The position numbers were made by a program, and so were the translations under genes. The notes beneath the pieces are model-generated. The model did no database searches. It was not told the origin of the DNA and was given only the letters and a program-made list of their open reading frames with translations. From contig NW_019091446.1 in assembly GCF_001949145.1 (NCBI RefSeq), positions 45,801-109,800 on the forward strand: DNA of 64,000 nucleotides, written 5' to 3'. Numbering within the stretch: position 1 is the first letter of the stretch; every line of letters starts with the position of its first letter. Shown here one piece after another: positions 31,334 through 44,300 of this stretch. This DNA is from Acanthaster planci. Taxonomy: Eukaryota > Echinodermata > Asteroidea > Valvatida > Acanthasteridae.

Positions 31334-33376
31334 TTGATTGAACTGTTACTGAAGACATTATGCACGAAGAGGACAAATTATAATAATACTCTGCTGAACA
31401 AAAAGAGTAATCTCAGACTATTAGCAACCCAAGGTTTAATGCCAGCCAGGGAAGACAGCATCCAACTGGCCTCCCACAATGCAGAAAGAAATGATTTGGT
31501 TACGTGAGCTTGAATCAAGTAACAGACTTGCACGTGAGACGTACGTGTGCACCTTGCATTGTGCACAAAAAAGATTAGAAATCAAAGCTGCCTCTGTAAT
31601 TACTTTTGCAGGAACGTAAATAATACCGGAGTACAGTCAGCTCTGTAATAATAGAGTTACAAGGGCCAGACAAACTACTTTGTTATATTCAGGACTTGCT
31701 AGAAAATGATGGGAAAACAAAGAAAGACAATAATAGAAATTGAGTTTCTTAGAGTTTGCACTTTATAACAGCATTTTGTTGTAACAGTGTTCTTTGTAGT
31801 GAGATTCAGCCTTACACAGCTAATGGGTGAAGATTGTTTGATTTTGAGCAATGATGACAATTGCAAATTACGGATTTGTTCATTTTACCTGGACATAAAG
31901 TATTTTAGAAGGTGAAGCAGGTGTTCTGATTATTGCTATTTTGCAACACTCATTTTCGAATGTACAAGACTGTGTAATTTAGGTCCTGCAAGGGTTACAG
32001 TGTTAAGTTATTTCTGGTTTCCTTCAGACTGAAAGACTGGATCACACTTGGCCCGGAAGCAAATACATGTACCATGTGTACGAGCACGAATTTGTGACGT
32101 CATATGAAATATTCTTGCTAAAAATGAGCAAAAGTTGGACGCATTTGAACCGAGGCAAACTTAATGTTTTTAACTTCTTGACGTCAAAGTCGTTCTGCTT
32201 TTGCGTTCACTTGAAGTATGAAATGGCTGTAGTACCGGGATGTGTATAAATATGTTGCGCAAATTGGACCCGGGATGTACTTATTGAGTTTTTAGCATTT
32301 AGGTGTTGTTTTGCTTACAGCGTACACTCATTACTTTCTCATAAAAATGATCTTGTCTTTTTATTGTTGCTTTGATGTAGGCTGCCTCCGAATAACTTGG
32401 CAATTACATGAACACGTATCCACCAGCGAGTGTATTGTACAGGAGCGGCAATGTGATGTGCTGTTACCACGTACGTTCATGTTGTTTCCAAATGGTGTTT
32501 GGAAAACCTTCAAGGCATCACGTTAACGTAGGACTAACGTTAACTACAAAGCTACGTGATGCGTTGAAATCCAAGTTATAAAACCGGTGTTACACAAAGT
32601 AATGGAAAAAATGTATGCTTCAGTGATGGGAACATATGATTTTTCTCGCTTTCCAGCTTAATGGGTTTGTTTTGATTGGGCGCAGATATGAACAATCAAA
32701 CAGTTCGGCTTCCTCTGTGAGACCGGTCACATTCAAGGAGACGGTGGCCATCAACACTTGAGGCCAGGCGAAATAATAGTGATCGAGAGGGCCATTTACG
32801 TGTATTCACGTACTGAACTCGTGATTTTTCAGCAGAGCAAGCATTGGCACATGATACTATGCAACGGTTAGGTGTGCTTTTAGAAAACCAAGTAACGAAA
32901 GTGTTGCTTGAAAGCAAGAATGCAAATGGGTACACATAAAACTGTTTAGCATGAGGATGCTTAACTTGCCTGGGATGGGGCTACATATTCCCCTCTTCGT
33001 GTTTTGATCGGAGGATGGGCTTTCTAACTTTTCGGGGTGAGAAAAGATTACCAAAATGTAGTCAATAACGCTCAAAAAGGAAGAACAATATTTATAAAGC
33101 GATAAATACTCCATTTTCATGTAAGCTTCTGCAAAGGGTAATATAATGTAACAGATGTATATCTGTATGATAAACATTGCCCCTTGTGTAATATGGTTTC
33201 AACCCCCCCCCCCAATCTTTTCGAATTTAAGCGGCCGGGTAAGTAATCACTTCAATAGCCTGCCCACCCCCCCCACGTTCTCGGCACAAATTTACCCCAC
33301 TGTTGTTTAATGCTCTCCAATCACGTATACCTTTCCGCTCATGCGTGGATGGTCCACCAGGAGTATGAAGGAGTGA

Positions 33377-33383
33377 TATAAAA
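33377..33383 (+). promoter_or_regulatory. TATA box of the saposin-like gene
   Basis: TATAAAA about 120 bp before the start codon, leaving a 5' UTR near 90 bp if transcription starts 30 bp downstream. Confidence 0.5.
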
Positions 33384-33499
33384 TTAAAGGACATAGAAGT
33401 CTGGTATCGGAAGACCAGCGGACTGGGTGGGTTAAAAATTGGCTCTTGCTTTGACTCCTTAAGCGCGTCAGCTTCTATTTTTTTTTAATTCTGCGAACA

Positions 33500-36400
33500 A
33501 TGGCTGCCTTGCTTTACCTGGTCGGTGTACTTGGAGCCTTGGTGAGCACAAGTGGTAAGTACAATTTCACTTAACTTTGAAAATAATGGGCTACGTAGAG
33601 GTGAGAGGGAATTGGAATTACAGGATCCCCATTGTGGGTCCCTAGTGTTGGAGAATAGTGCTGTGTTTTATGTACGTGTTAATAGAATCCACCGGTATAC
33701 GTGTAATCGTGAATTCAATATCAAAGCTGTAAATGCTGTACCGAAATATCAACGCTGTAAATTTGTGTCGTAAACTGAAGGTGGCGGATTGCGGTCGTGT
33801 GTGGAGAGGGGGTTGACTTGCCCGGTCTTGGAAATTTGAAAGGAGGCAGAGGATAATGACAACATATGACGCTAGGAGGCAATGGTGATAATGTAAATGA
33901 GTATTACTCCTGCAAAATGTTACATAAAAGCGGCGTATTTATGTCTTTTTTTCCCCCTTTTGAGTGCTAATAAATATTGGGGGGAGTCCAGAAAATTCTT
34001 CACAATCCGCCTTGTTTTCTCACCAGAAAAAGAGTCTGTGGTGGGGGAGGCGGGGTGATTCAATAGCCCACCCCCGCGGTCAGAAGGTGAGGGGATATGT
34101 GCCCCAGGCCTGTAGGCCTACCCCTGAAATTTGCGCCCCTGCGACAGACTATTTTGGAGTCCGCTAACATGGCACTCTTCGCCATTTCCCTCAGTTTCCT
34201 TAAAATTCTGTGTTGCTAAGAATCAAAAAACATTCGAATTTATTCAGGTTAGTACCGGCATTGTTACCTTCATAGTGCATGCTCTTGAACCTTTGTGAAT
34301 GATTTCAGTGTCGTGTAATTTATTCCGAAATATGAAAACACTGGCGTTCAGAAATTGGGCACAATTTTTAGCATTGCTCCCTGATGCTGCACCATGGAAA
34401 CATTTCAGAGTTTCTTTAAAATTGATAAATTTTGAATAAATCGTCAATGCCTCCAGTCATACAACTACAAGTTTAATTTGTAAGAAAATTATTTCTTTTC
34501 ATTGTAATTTTTTAAAGAGTCTGTGCGCTTTGAAAAAAAATTCGGAAAATCAACCATTTTCAGCCCAAAACTAGGATTTCATTGGAACTTTGTGGCAAGC
34601 ACTTATACTCCAGACTTATGAACGGGAATATTGATACCTTTCACATCAGGGACGAAAAGTTAAAGTGCGCCTTGTTGGGGACGGAGCCACGTTAGGTTTA
34701 TGACAAAACATAATCCGAGTGCCTGGCGGTGTACATGTGCTTTCTGAATGAATTAGGGGAATCGCTATGTTGGAGTTGCCTCTTGGCTATCGCAACTGCA
34801 CGTGCGAACAAGCAGCACATTTAACCTCAATGCTTAAATGAACCTATGTGATCATTTTAACTAAAATTTTCAAGTATACGAAGCTGTCTGTTTCGGTTAT
34901 ACCCTCCCCTCTGCTGACTTAAGTCGTTCACGAAACGTTTTGAAATTTTTTTGTATGATAAAGAACATGCACAGGCAAGCTTATTGTATTATGTATATTG
35001 CATTTGTTTTACGATATGCTTTAGCTCTCGATAGGCACATCATTTACGCGTATACAGTAAAAACAGCAATATCTTAGTGAAATGCAGAATACCTTTGCAT
35101 TTAAACTTGAGACTTTAATTTGGGTCGGTTGATGGGCAAAATAAAAACCTTTTTTCCTTACGTTACGTTGCATGACCCCGTTTGGCACAATAAATGACGT
35201 TGATTGCAAAAACGTCCCCGTGTTGAGCAATATCCTTCACACAATGCACAAGCTGTAGTCTGTCCTGAGTTTGAAGAAACAAACACACGAAGCAAGCACA
35301 AGATTTGGACCCTGAAAAACATTGCCCTCGGCTTAGCACAAAGTGTGCTGCTTTCATCTACAATCAACACCTGTTAGTCTCGCGTGGGTCTATGGAGTAA
35401 TCTCAAATCAAATGACAAAGTAACTGTTTCTCCATACGTCCGCCTAATGGTCTTAAATTATGTCTGAAGTAATACTTGCTTTTAGTTTTTGTTTTGATTT
35501 TTAAGAAGTGTCGAAGGAAATCCTAGCGGCGCCGAGCATGTTAACCTTTGCCTCCTTGTCAAATTTTTTTCCAGACTCCCAGGGTTGGAAGAATGATGCA
35601 CGTGACACTGATTGAAAAAAGGGAGTTCATGATAATATAAAGTGTGATGACCTTTTCCCATGTTGTACAATAACTTCTGCGTATTCCCAAAAATTTGCAG
35701 TCATTTTTTTCTTTTATTTGCCGTTTTATTTATAGACTTATTGGTTGTATAACAGCTTTCCATAAGAGCTCTGTTTCGTGTGGCATGTACATTCATTGAA
35801 GTTAAGACTTGAAATAAGTTAAAAACAAATGTCAATAACACAACAAATACTAAGATAAAAACAATCAATATGTTTAATTATAAAATGTACAAAATAAACG
35901 TGGAATCTAACGAAAACACCAACATAAACATGTCCACTGTGGCACAGAGGCCAACAAAAGGATAAAAGAAGGAAACGTAATGAATGACCAACACAATTAA
36001 AAGAATATGAGCTGATAAAAATACTAAGAGAAATAAATGTATTCATAATTGAAGAGACAGCACAAGGTCTAGTTTAATGGAGTAATTAATTAAACCAGTT
36101 GTTTTTCCATTTCCAGCTTCCAGTGATTTCGTGCGATATGAACCGGTTGATGTGCTTCGCCCATTTGGTAAGTCAGATTACGAGGTTTATAATGCAGAGA
36201 AGCATTTATAGGATATGATCCCCAAATGTTCCCTATATCAGGGGCGGATCCAGGAATTTCCAAAAGGGGGCGTGAACTAAAGCAGCAATGGTATAATGCC
36301 CGTGAGCGCGTAGGGCGAAGCCCTAATTCGTGTGGGGTCCGCTCCTTAAGCGGGCCCTGGGGAAATTTTGAATTGTAGGGGCTCTCTGTGGTGCCATTTT

Positions 36401-38369
36401 CAGGCAGTATGCCCCCTTTGTACGCCTTTGTCATATTTATTGGGTTGGGGCCCTCCCTTTCCTTTTTCTTCCCACTCCCCTTTTTTTCTTCTTTTTTATT
36501 TATATATTTATTTTTTGGTGGAAGAGGGGGGACCTTCCCCCCGGATCCACCCACTATATTGGCCGGACGGACAACTATTTCGCTCGGCCGAATTACGTTT
36601 TCGCCCAGCCAGAATACTATCTCGCCCGGCTGAATTCGTACATGGATAGCAGGACTAGCGAAGTAGTCCGCCCAGGTGAAATGATAATCTGCATGGACGA
36701 AATTCTAATGTGCCCGAGCGAAATGGTGGGCGCAAATTTGGTCATGTCCTAACTACTCTGGCGTAATGATCTGATTCCCGTTGGAACATGTCTGAGGTTC
36801 GGTGTGAAAAACGGTAATTAAAGTGACGTGTATACTCAAAGTTGACAAAAACAAGGAAGCAAAAGTTCAAATAACTCACCAGCATAACTCGAAAACATAT
36901 CAGTTTAATAGTAGGCCTGTTAATTGTGCACACTCTTGCATATACACCGATGATCGAGTGCTCTATCCCGACTTTTCATTCATTGGCTTGTACACAATGT
37001 CATACACTGTATGCTGTAGCAAGCCCCTTGCTTCAATCGAATACATTCAGGTTATATTCTAATGTCTTCCCTAAATATTCAATCCCAAATTTCATGCATG
37101 GTTTTTGACGAGTTTTTAACCTGTATACCTTGATATAACTAATTTAGTATTTGCAGAATGAAACAAACGGAAAACAGAAACAAGAACATTTCTCAGAACG
37201 CTCATCTTCATACTGCCACGGAAGATCTTAAACTAAATCCTGCGATTACAATGTGTTTATTCTTCATGGATGCCAACTCATTCGCTAATGTGCCGAAAAA
37301 TGGAGAAATGCTCTCACTCTTTTTGAATTTTTTCTCTTTGTTTCTTGTGTCTTACAATTGCTTTTAAAGTGAGCACCATGGTTCAGAGCGCCCCATTGTG
37401 TGACGCTTGCGAGAGTTTGGTGGAAATGCTGAAGAATCTCACTGAAAACAAGCATAGGCTGGTGGGTACCTTAACACCAATACCTGAATTGAAACTAGCA
37501 ATTTGGATAGTGCTGGTGTTATAGCAGAAAGTTGTCGCCGCAGTCAAAATACTATTAGACCCAATGACGTATCAAGCCAGGGGGGTTGAAGGCATGTTTC
37601 CATTAGTTTCTTATTAATTGAATATTCAAACACCTGAGAAACGCCATTAGCACTTTTTTGGGGGGGGGAGTCTGGTGAGGAATTTACAGATAAACGACAT
37701 GAAAAACAAGGGCCGGCGTTTTCAGAAAAAAACATCTTTCCCTCCTCCACCCTAAACCTGGGTACGCCGCTATGGTGCGAACACAGAGACTTTGATGACT
37801 TCAGGGTTTTACGTTCTTTGCAGGATGAGCTGGTCAACACCCTCTTGCCTCTGTGTGGGTTGTTGCCTTCCGAACTGAGTGATACCTGCATTTTATTCAT
37901 CCGCGAAATCCCTGCAGCTGTGGATTACCTGGCGGACATGTACCTGGTATCATTAGACATCTTTTCAAAATCTTGAAAAACATCTATGCTTTGAATTTAT
38001 CGGTATCAGGAGGGTTTCAGTATTAAAAGTAAATTTTTTATAAATAAATTTTGCAAATCATTTCCAGCTTTTAAAAACAAATGTTGATGTTTGCATTCAA
38101 AACGGGGATTACTGCAGCTTGATCCTTAAGGGAGTAAATGCCAACGAGAAATGGTTTACTGTTATGTTACAGAGTTGGGCATTGGATCCTACTTCTGTCA
38201 TTTACAGCATTTGTTATAGATGACTGGGGTGAGGTTCATTCAGCTTGACCGCTACTATTCCTCTTCTTTGCAGGATCCCAAGCAGGATTGTGAGTTTTTC
38301 TGCGCAGGAGCACGCAAGGCCTCCCAGATGAACATTTTCAAGCAGAAGGCCAAGAAGCAAATGAACTAG
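33500..38369 (+). CDS. Small secreted saposin B-type protein, five exons
   Basis: Exons in phase: 33500-33554, 36117-36167, 37370-37461, 37824-37946 and 38274-38369, total 417 nt, 138 aa. Donors are gtaagt, gtaagt, gtgggt and gtatca; all acceptors end in AG. Residues 1-18 are a signal peptide (MAALLYLVGVLGALVSTS). After a short linker, residues 45-118 give the six-cysteine saposin pattern: LCDAC (46, 49), LCGLLPSELSDTC (77, 88), and DCEFFC (113, 117), with expected pairs 46-117, 49-113 and 77-88, and an NLT sequon at 58. A basic tail with four of its last nine residues Lys follows. Proteins of this fold bind or perturb lipids; members act as sphingolipid activators, surfactant proteins or antimicrobial proteins. 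Only one domain is present, unlike multi-domain prosaposin, so lysosomal activator or secreted defence factor remain open. Confidence 0.87.
33555..36116 (+). other. Intron 1 of the saposin-like gene
   Basis: 2562 bp starting gtaagt and ending ttccag. A G/C-tract-rich patch at 33980-34140 resembles a worn mobile element; nothing coding is recognised. Confidence 0.55.
36234..36560. mobile_element. MITE-like element with GGGGCGGATCC ends in intron 2
   Basis: The left end caggggcggatccagg and the right end ccggatccaccca are imperfect inverted repeats. The hexamer ctatat occurs directly outside both ends (left 36228-36233 region, right just after ccaccca), a possible target-site duplication. CAGGGG-type termini recall hAT elements, but a hAT would give an 8-bp duplication, so the class is uncertain. 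It lies within the saposin-like gene's second intron and has no coding capacity. Confidence 0.55.
37555..37780. mobile_element. Small inverted-repeat element in intron 3 of the saposin-like gene
   Basis: The left end (atgacgtatcaagccagggggg) and the complement of the right end (ctatagtgg-type gcggcgtacccagg) share GCGTA/ACGTA..CCAGG text in inverted orientation, with a G tract inside at 37660. Weakly supported MITE remnant. Confidence 0.35.
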
Positions 38370-41300
38370 AACGGATGAGAGAGAGAACTTGTCATACGAA
38401 GGATCTGAAATTTAGCTTGGATTCTTTTAAGCAAGATAACTAACTAATTTTGGTGCCATCATATTGGGACTTTTTTTTTGCATAGTATTGCTTTTTCCTA
38501 TACATGTATCTGCCCAGTTGGGCACTGTGTGTAGTTCAATGTATGTGACACTCTAATATTGATTCATTTTAACGAAAAGGTTATAGAGCAGTAGCAGGTA
38601 ACCGCTACCACATGTATCAATAGAAATGCATACCTTCTTTAAATTTCGTGACCAAAATCGTTTTCAGATTTCCTCTGCCTATCCAATTAACTCAGAAACC
38701 GCCATTGGATGTGACGGAAAGTCAGCATTTGTAGAACGGCGCTCTTCTGTAAAATCTTCTTATTCTAAACAAAATACCAATTTGTTTGTCTTGCTTTGCA
38801 CCATTACACATAGCTAAAATTCCCAGGTAGTTCTAAACAGAAAAAATAATCTATTAGAAAATTACTTTCGCTTCCAACTGAGTTGATTCAGTTTGGTATT
38901 AATGAAAATGGGCAACAGACATTTCAACATATTTGCTGACCGTGAATGTTATTTAGACATCGAAGGAACACTTTTGGCGATTAATGTGTGCATTAATACT
39001 ACATGTAATACGGTTGATGAAATTTACTAAAAATGCGTTGTGTTATGAATTTTCCTGTGTTTTGTTTCTTGAAGGTATCAAGACCGCCGTTGCCTTTAAA
39101 ACCGGGTACCTGAGTAGTAGTAGATGGTCCTTCATTAATCACAAAGGGTACTTGCCTGTGTTGGTATGCCGCTATTGTACCGTGAGTGTTGATGATGTTA
39201 GTCGGGAGTGCACGTGATTCGTTTTGTGGTGGCTATCCCATTGTCATTTTCAGGGATACTCCTCCAGCACGTATGTTTCACTCTCATTCAACATTGGGAA
39301 ATTAACGACTTCAACCGTGCGCGGCGGTTACTTGACCGGACCCACGTAAACCATACAGAAATGTTCTTGGCAACTGGCCAATCCTCTATTGAGCCTTCTC
39401 GTTTATGTGCTCTAGAAGGCTTAAACCGAATAAAACACGAAAGAATCATGAAAAGAAATGTTACGTAAATATAAAAATTAGCCTCAAAGTGGTTGCTAAG
39501 ATGATAAATTATTTCCATTTCCAATCGATCACTTGGTCTTTTTTTCCACTACATTTCTCAATTTTAAAAGTTTCCCCAGAACAGTGAGACAGTGCAGGCC
39601 AGACGACAGGCCAGAATCTTTACTACACTATACAATCAGTTCTATGTAGCTAGATTTTTTTTTGTCGACTTTCATGAGTAATATTTGATACTTCGGCGCA
39701 GCGCGATCTACGTGTGTTTTACATGCACAAAACCGATCCAGCCACGTACCGTGCATGGTACACTGCGGCCTGTTAAACGCGTACCGCGGCGTACATGTAC
39801 ACGTACAGGTACATGAAAGTTTAAGTTTCGACGGAGCCGGTGTACATGTTCGTGTGGTTCATGCGTGTATAGTACATTACAACTGGGGATATATACCGTT
39901 AATTTCAACATTTTCCTGGAAATTTTATAATGACAGATAGACCTCGGTCTCAATAATAAACTTTGTGCTCGTCTTTCGTTCCCGGGTCACTGAATTCTTA
40001 CGCTCGCAAGACCGTAAGATTATGCGGAATGAACGGAATCGGTGTTGAGATAGGTCGATATGCAAACGCCTCCGGTTGAGAAGAGAAGAAATCTAGCGGA
40101 AAACCGTCACAAATCGAAAACCTTTGTTTCGAGCCTTCAAAAATGGCATTAATACGTAAACTACCGCCAACGAAAAGAGCTTTTCACTAACACCACTAGT
40201 TTTGACCACTCTCACCATTTTCCACCAGATGAAATCCTATTCTAATCCAACAGTCGCAAGCTTTTGAAGTTTGCTTCTACACAATTTATTTGAACAATTT
40301 ATAGAACAGAATTATCCCCCCCCCAATGCACAGGGGAGAGACTTAGTCTTGAAAATCAACATATTTAAGACAATGCTAACAATTGCTGATGTGACTTTTG
40401 TTTGGGCGAATGCTGACACTTAGTCCAACATTCATAATACAGACATTCTACAGAGATTTTCAGATTAATATGCATGATGGAATAATGCGACAAGAGAGCA
40501 GGCATGGCACGTGGGTCTGGTGCATTTGTTTTAAGATGCAGTTTCAGAAAAATCTAGTTTATGAAAGATATATGCAAAACAAAGAATTAGGATACGTGCA
40601 CTTGAGCTCATTAATACTAGAATTATCATTTTACTCCAGAGGTGTATCCAATGAGGAGGACAAGTTTCTCCTGGATACATGTTGTTTTTTCTCCATATGT
40701 TAACTGCCTTTCTTTAGAAATTCCAAGCACCGCCATTTTTAGAAATTGTACTACTATTATGGGAGTAGTCAGGATGCCTTTACTGACAAAAATGGAGAGT
40801 GATCTTCTGGGAACAAATCCATAATCCATGCCCTCGCCCGCTACAGTCAAGCCCCGAATACGTACTACTGTGCCCGAAAATTACTCTCAAACTGGATTTA
40901 AAAAACCGCTTTCCCATCGTTTCTTCCATCAGTTAGGTTATTAATTGATTCTGGAAGCAGTTCCAAAAGCGCAAGTTGATTTGAAACCGAAGGAGGCACA
41001 GTATAATTGTTGATTATACAAGGATACTTTCCTGCAGTGTAATCGAGATTATACAAGCCCCCAAAGGTGAGAATCAACTCCCACCAATTATTGGTGTTAT
41101 TGCATTTACCCTAGCCCTTGATTCTCGTGATGTATCATTTTTCGGCTTGACAGCCCAAGTTGCGTCAAGTCTAGCCCAGTGAATGGCTCACTATTGATTC
41201 TATTGATATAACTTCCATCGCTTGACATGCTTGTCAGGTAATTTACAAAATATCTGTTTAAGATAGAAGGAAACTTGTTCTTTGCCTTGTCCCAGTTGGA

Positions 41301-44300
41301 CTATTCTCTACGCCGAATGTTATACTTATTAATGTTACAGTGTTCCGGTTCTTTCTTTTCACTAGTTAAAGTTGTTGCCCAAGTTTTGGATTTAGATTAA
41401 CATTTCTTCATGGTAAGACTTTCCCACCCGTCTCCCATTTTGGCAGGCCATAGGGACCTGATCCACCCATTATGAGTGCACTGAACTAATTCAAGCCCCA
41501 TTGAAAACAACCTGTAACATCAACCACGTTCGCAGCCCCGGTGCACGCAACCGAAGACCCTTAGGCCTCTCAAACAAAAACAATGTGTTTGGGGTCTTTC
41601 AAGTTTTAATTGGTTTTTAATTTCCAGTAGGATAACCAATGAAATTTTTAATTATCCACCAAAAACAAACTCATCCCCCAAAAGTGAACCTTCCCAAGAC
41701 TGCCAGCAGCCATTTTTCAAATGACGGCCCCACCACAGTTTTTCAATAGCATTTTTCTCTGCTTTGTCCTGGGATTGGAACCCTTAAAATTAATCTAGGG
41801 AGTTCATTCTAGTCCATGCTTACATAATCCCACATTTTCTTGGGCCACACAATCTCCTCTTTTTGAAATAAACCGTTAAGGTACTTTTAAGTGCCTCCGC
41901 CTGACGGAGAATTTCCCTTGGATTGGGCAGTGCACTCATATAAGTGCAGTACTTTTAAGGAGGTCAGCTGAGGTCACCTGGTTCGACGGGAAAACAGAAA
42001 TTTTGTTTTGTAAAGACTGGTGAGGGCGCCCTGACAGGCAGCAAAACGCAAGTTGATTCACGCCTGCGGAGGACTTGTAGAATCTCGATCATATTTGCAG
42101 GTAGGTACCTTGCATAATCAACGATTTCCTATCCAGTAAAGTTCGCATTTGTGGAGCAAATCCTGAGAACAAACAGCGCCACCTAGACAACTTTTAATGC
42201 TCTTCCTATATAACAATACACTCTCATCCTAACTTAAGAAAAATTCAGAAATAATACATCAAGAAGTCGTCTGGGGTTACAGCACAAAAGATCTCCTGTT
42301 CTTTAATATAGGCCTAATGTAAAAAAAAAAGGCCAACCACAACCAAAGGTGTGCTGTGTGCGTTCCACCGTAGAAGTGGATATGCGCCCTCATTTGCTCA
42401 GCATGGTTCTTCTATTATTACTAGGATAACCTTTTTCATCAGTTAAAGTATAGCTGATTATTTTAGTCCACGTGTTTAAGTGCAAAGGTTAGTATGGTTA
42501 GTGTCCATCAGTTCCAAACATGCATGTTTATATTACATGTACTGGCTGTTATCCTGAACGCAATGAAAATGCATCTTCCAAGTTCTTTTTACCTCAACTG
42601 TAGGACAACATAGTTCAAGAAAATGGAATTATTTTACTGAGCTGTTTCAACAGGAAAAGTATTTATTCATTCAATGCGATAAAAAAAGAAGATAATTAAG
42701 GGTATTCCAGGAACCATGAAAAGTGAAGATTAAACTCGGGCAGTGACCAGTATGCAGAAAAACAGCAGTTTTTGTTTTTGGTCGACCCCCCCCCCAACAA
42801 AGATCGAGCCTAATGGAGGTAACTCCCATTCATGTTGGGAAAGTATTGGGACCAGTGTCGTTTTCTAAAATTAAACAAAAAGGGGCACTTACTGAATTCT
42901 TTCCAACTGAAAATACTTCATAGGTAGGAAATAAACTAATTGGTATATTTATTTATCAAATAAATAGGCTGTATTTTCTCCTGTTGAATGAGCCCGAAAG
43001 TGTATTTTTTTTTAATTTGCCTCCCTTGACACCAAAGGCTGGAATACGCCACCGTGTACCATGATCCCTCTACATCCAAGAATATTTCAATAATTAGGAA
43101 ATGTTGTATCTCGACCTTACTCTGTAATGACATTTGGTCGATAACACAATTCAGGAGTTGCACTGCCCCACTTGGGCGAGTTCCTGATTGTTTATTCGAA
43201 TTCCGTTCAGGCTGAAGTCTACGTTAAAATATCGTGTCATAATGGAGCGAAAGAGAGTAACTTTCAAAGTGAAATTGTGGCGACGAAACCGTTTTTAAGC
43301 TTACAGGTGTGGACCAGATCAGAGAGATGGTATTTTGTGACCGCTGCTATTTTAAGGTCCAAGAAATCAGACAAATGTTGAAAGGGGATTATATTGGTAC
43401 CCCCCCCCAAAAAATAGGGGGTATATCCCCATCCCTTTCGGGATCTACGCCCATGATCTATACAGGACCCCACCCCCCCAAAAAAAACACTGTCAGTAGG
43501 TCCTGGTGTCTTTACCCACTTCGAAGAAGCGACCTGGTTTCGTTTTTGGAGATAACGAATATATTTGCGAGAGCAATTACCTCCAACTGCTCTTCACGGG
43601 CGGTCATTTAAAGTCATTTATCATAAACAAAGACGAGTTCGGAAATGCAATTAAAAGAGGGTTTTGTTTTTCACTTCAACCTGAAATGGAAAAGGAAGTA
43701 TTAGAACTTGTGTATAAACTTAATAGTCTTAATGGCTACATCATCTAGAAAGCAATCTTGATGATTAAATTCAGGAATACTGTTAGCTATCTTAATCCAT
43801 TGTGCTCAGAGATTCTTACCTCAAAACTGAGATGGTAACTTGCTCGTAATATGTTAAAAATGGCTAAAAGATACCAGAATTTTGTTAAATTAAACATCAC
43901 AGCAGACGACAACGGCACGTATAGTCACAGGAGGGACTATTGGTGTCTAGGTAGCCGTAACCAAAAGCTTTCAAAATCTTTTTGAAACGGAAATAGCGTT
44001 GCTCTGGAGGGCAAGAAGACGAAGAGTCTTGAATATTTCGATAAATCATATTTTTCAACTTCATTATCCATAATCGGATACCCTTGAGGAGTGGCAAAAA
44101 AGAAGTCGAACTTTACTTCAATATAGGTTTTCCCCGCCAATTTCGGAAAATGCGCGATCTAAAATAAAATTTCAATTTTAGCGTAGATTTTGAACACGAG
44201 TTAAACCTGGTTTCTTTTTCGCAAAAGCAAATAATTCACTTACACATTTTTCGAAATCAGCCGGGAAAACCAATGGTTTGAGTTAATTTTGACAGACTTG

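Larger units (their letters stand above)
31026..33499. other. 3' UTR of GTF2H5 and intergenic region
   Basis: The first 300 bases are the likely 3' UTR, ending after AATAAA at 31328. Beyond that only short unsupported ORFs are seen. C tracts at 33203-33214 and 33269-33277 flank the region just before the saposin-like gene promoter. Confidence 0.5.

Noticed and set aside
36090-36554. 154-codon minus-strand ORF in the saposin-like gene
   Set aside because: It covers the antisense of exon 2 and the inverted-repeat element; Lys/Pro runs come from poly-T and poly-C tracts.
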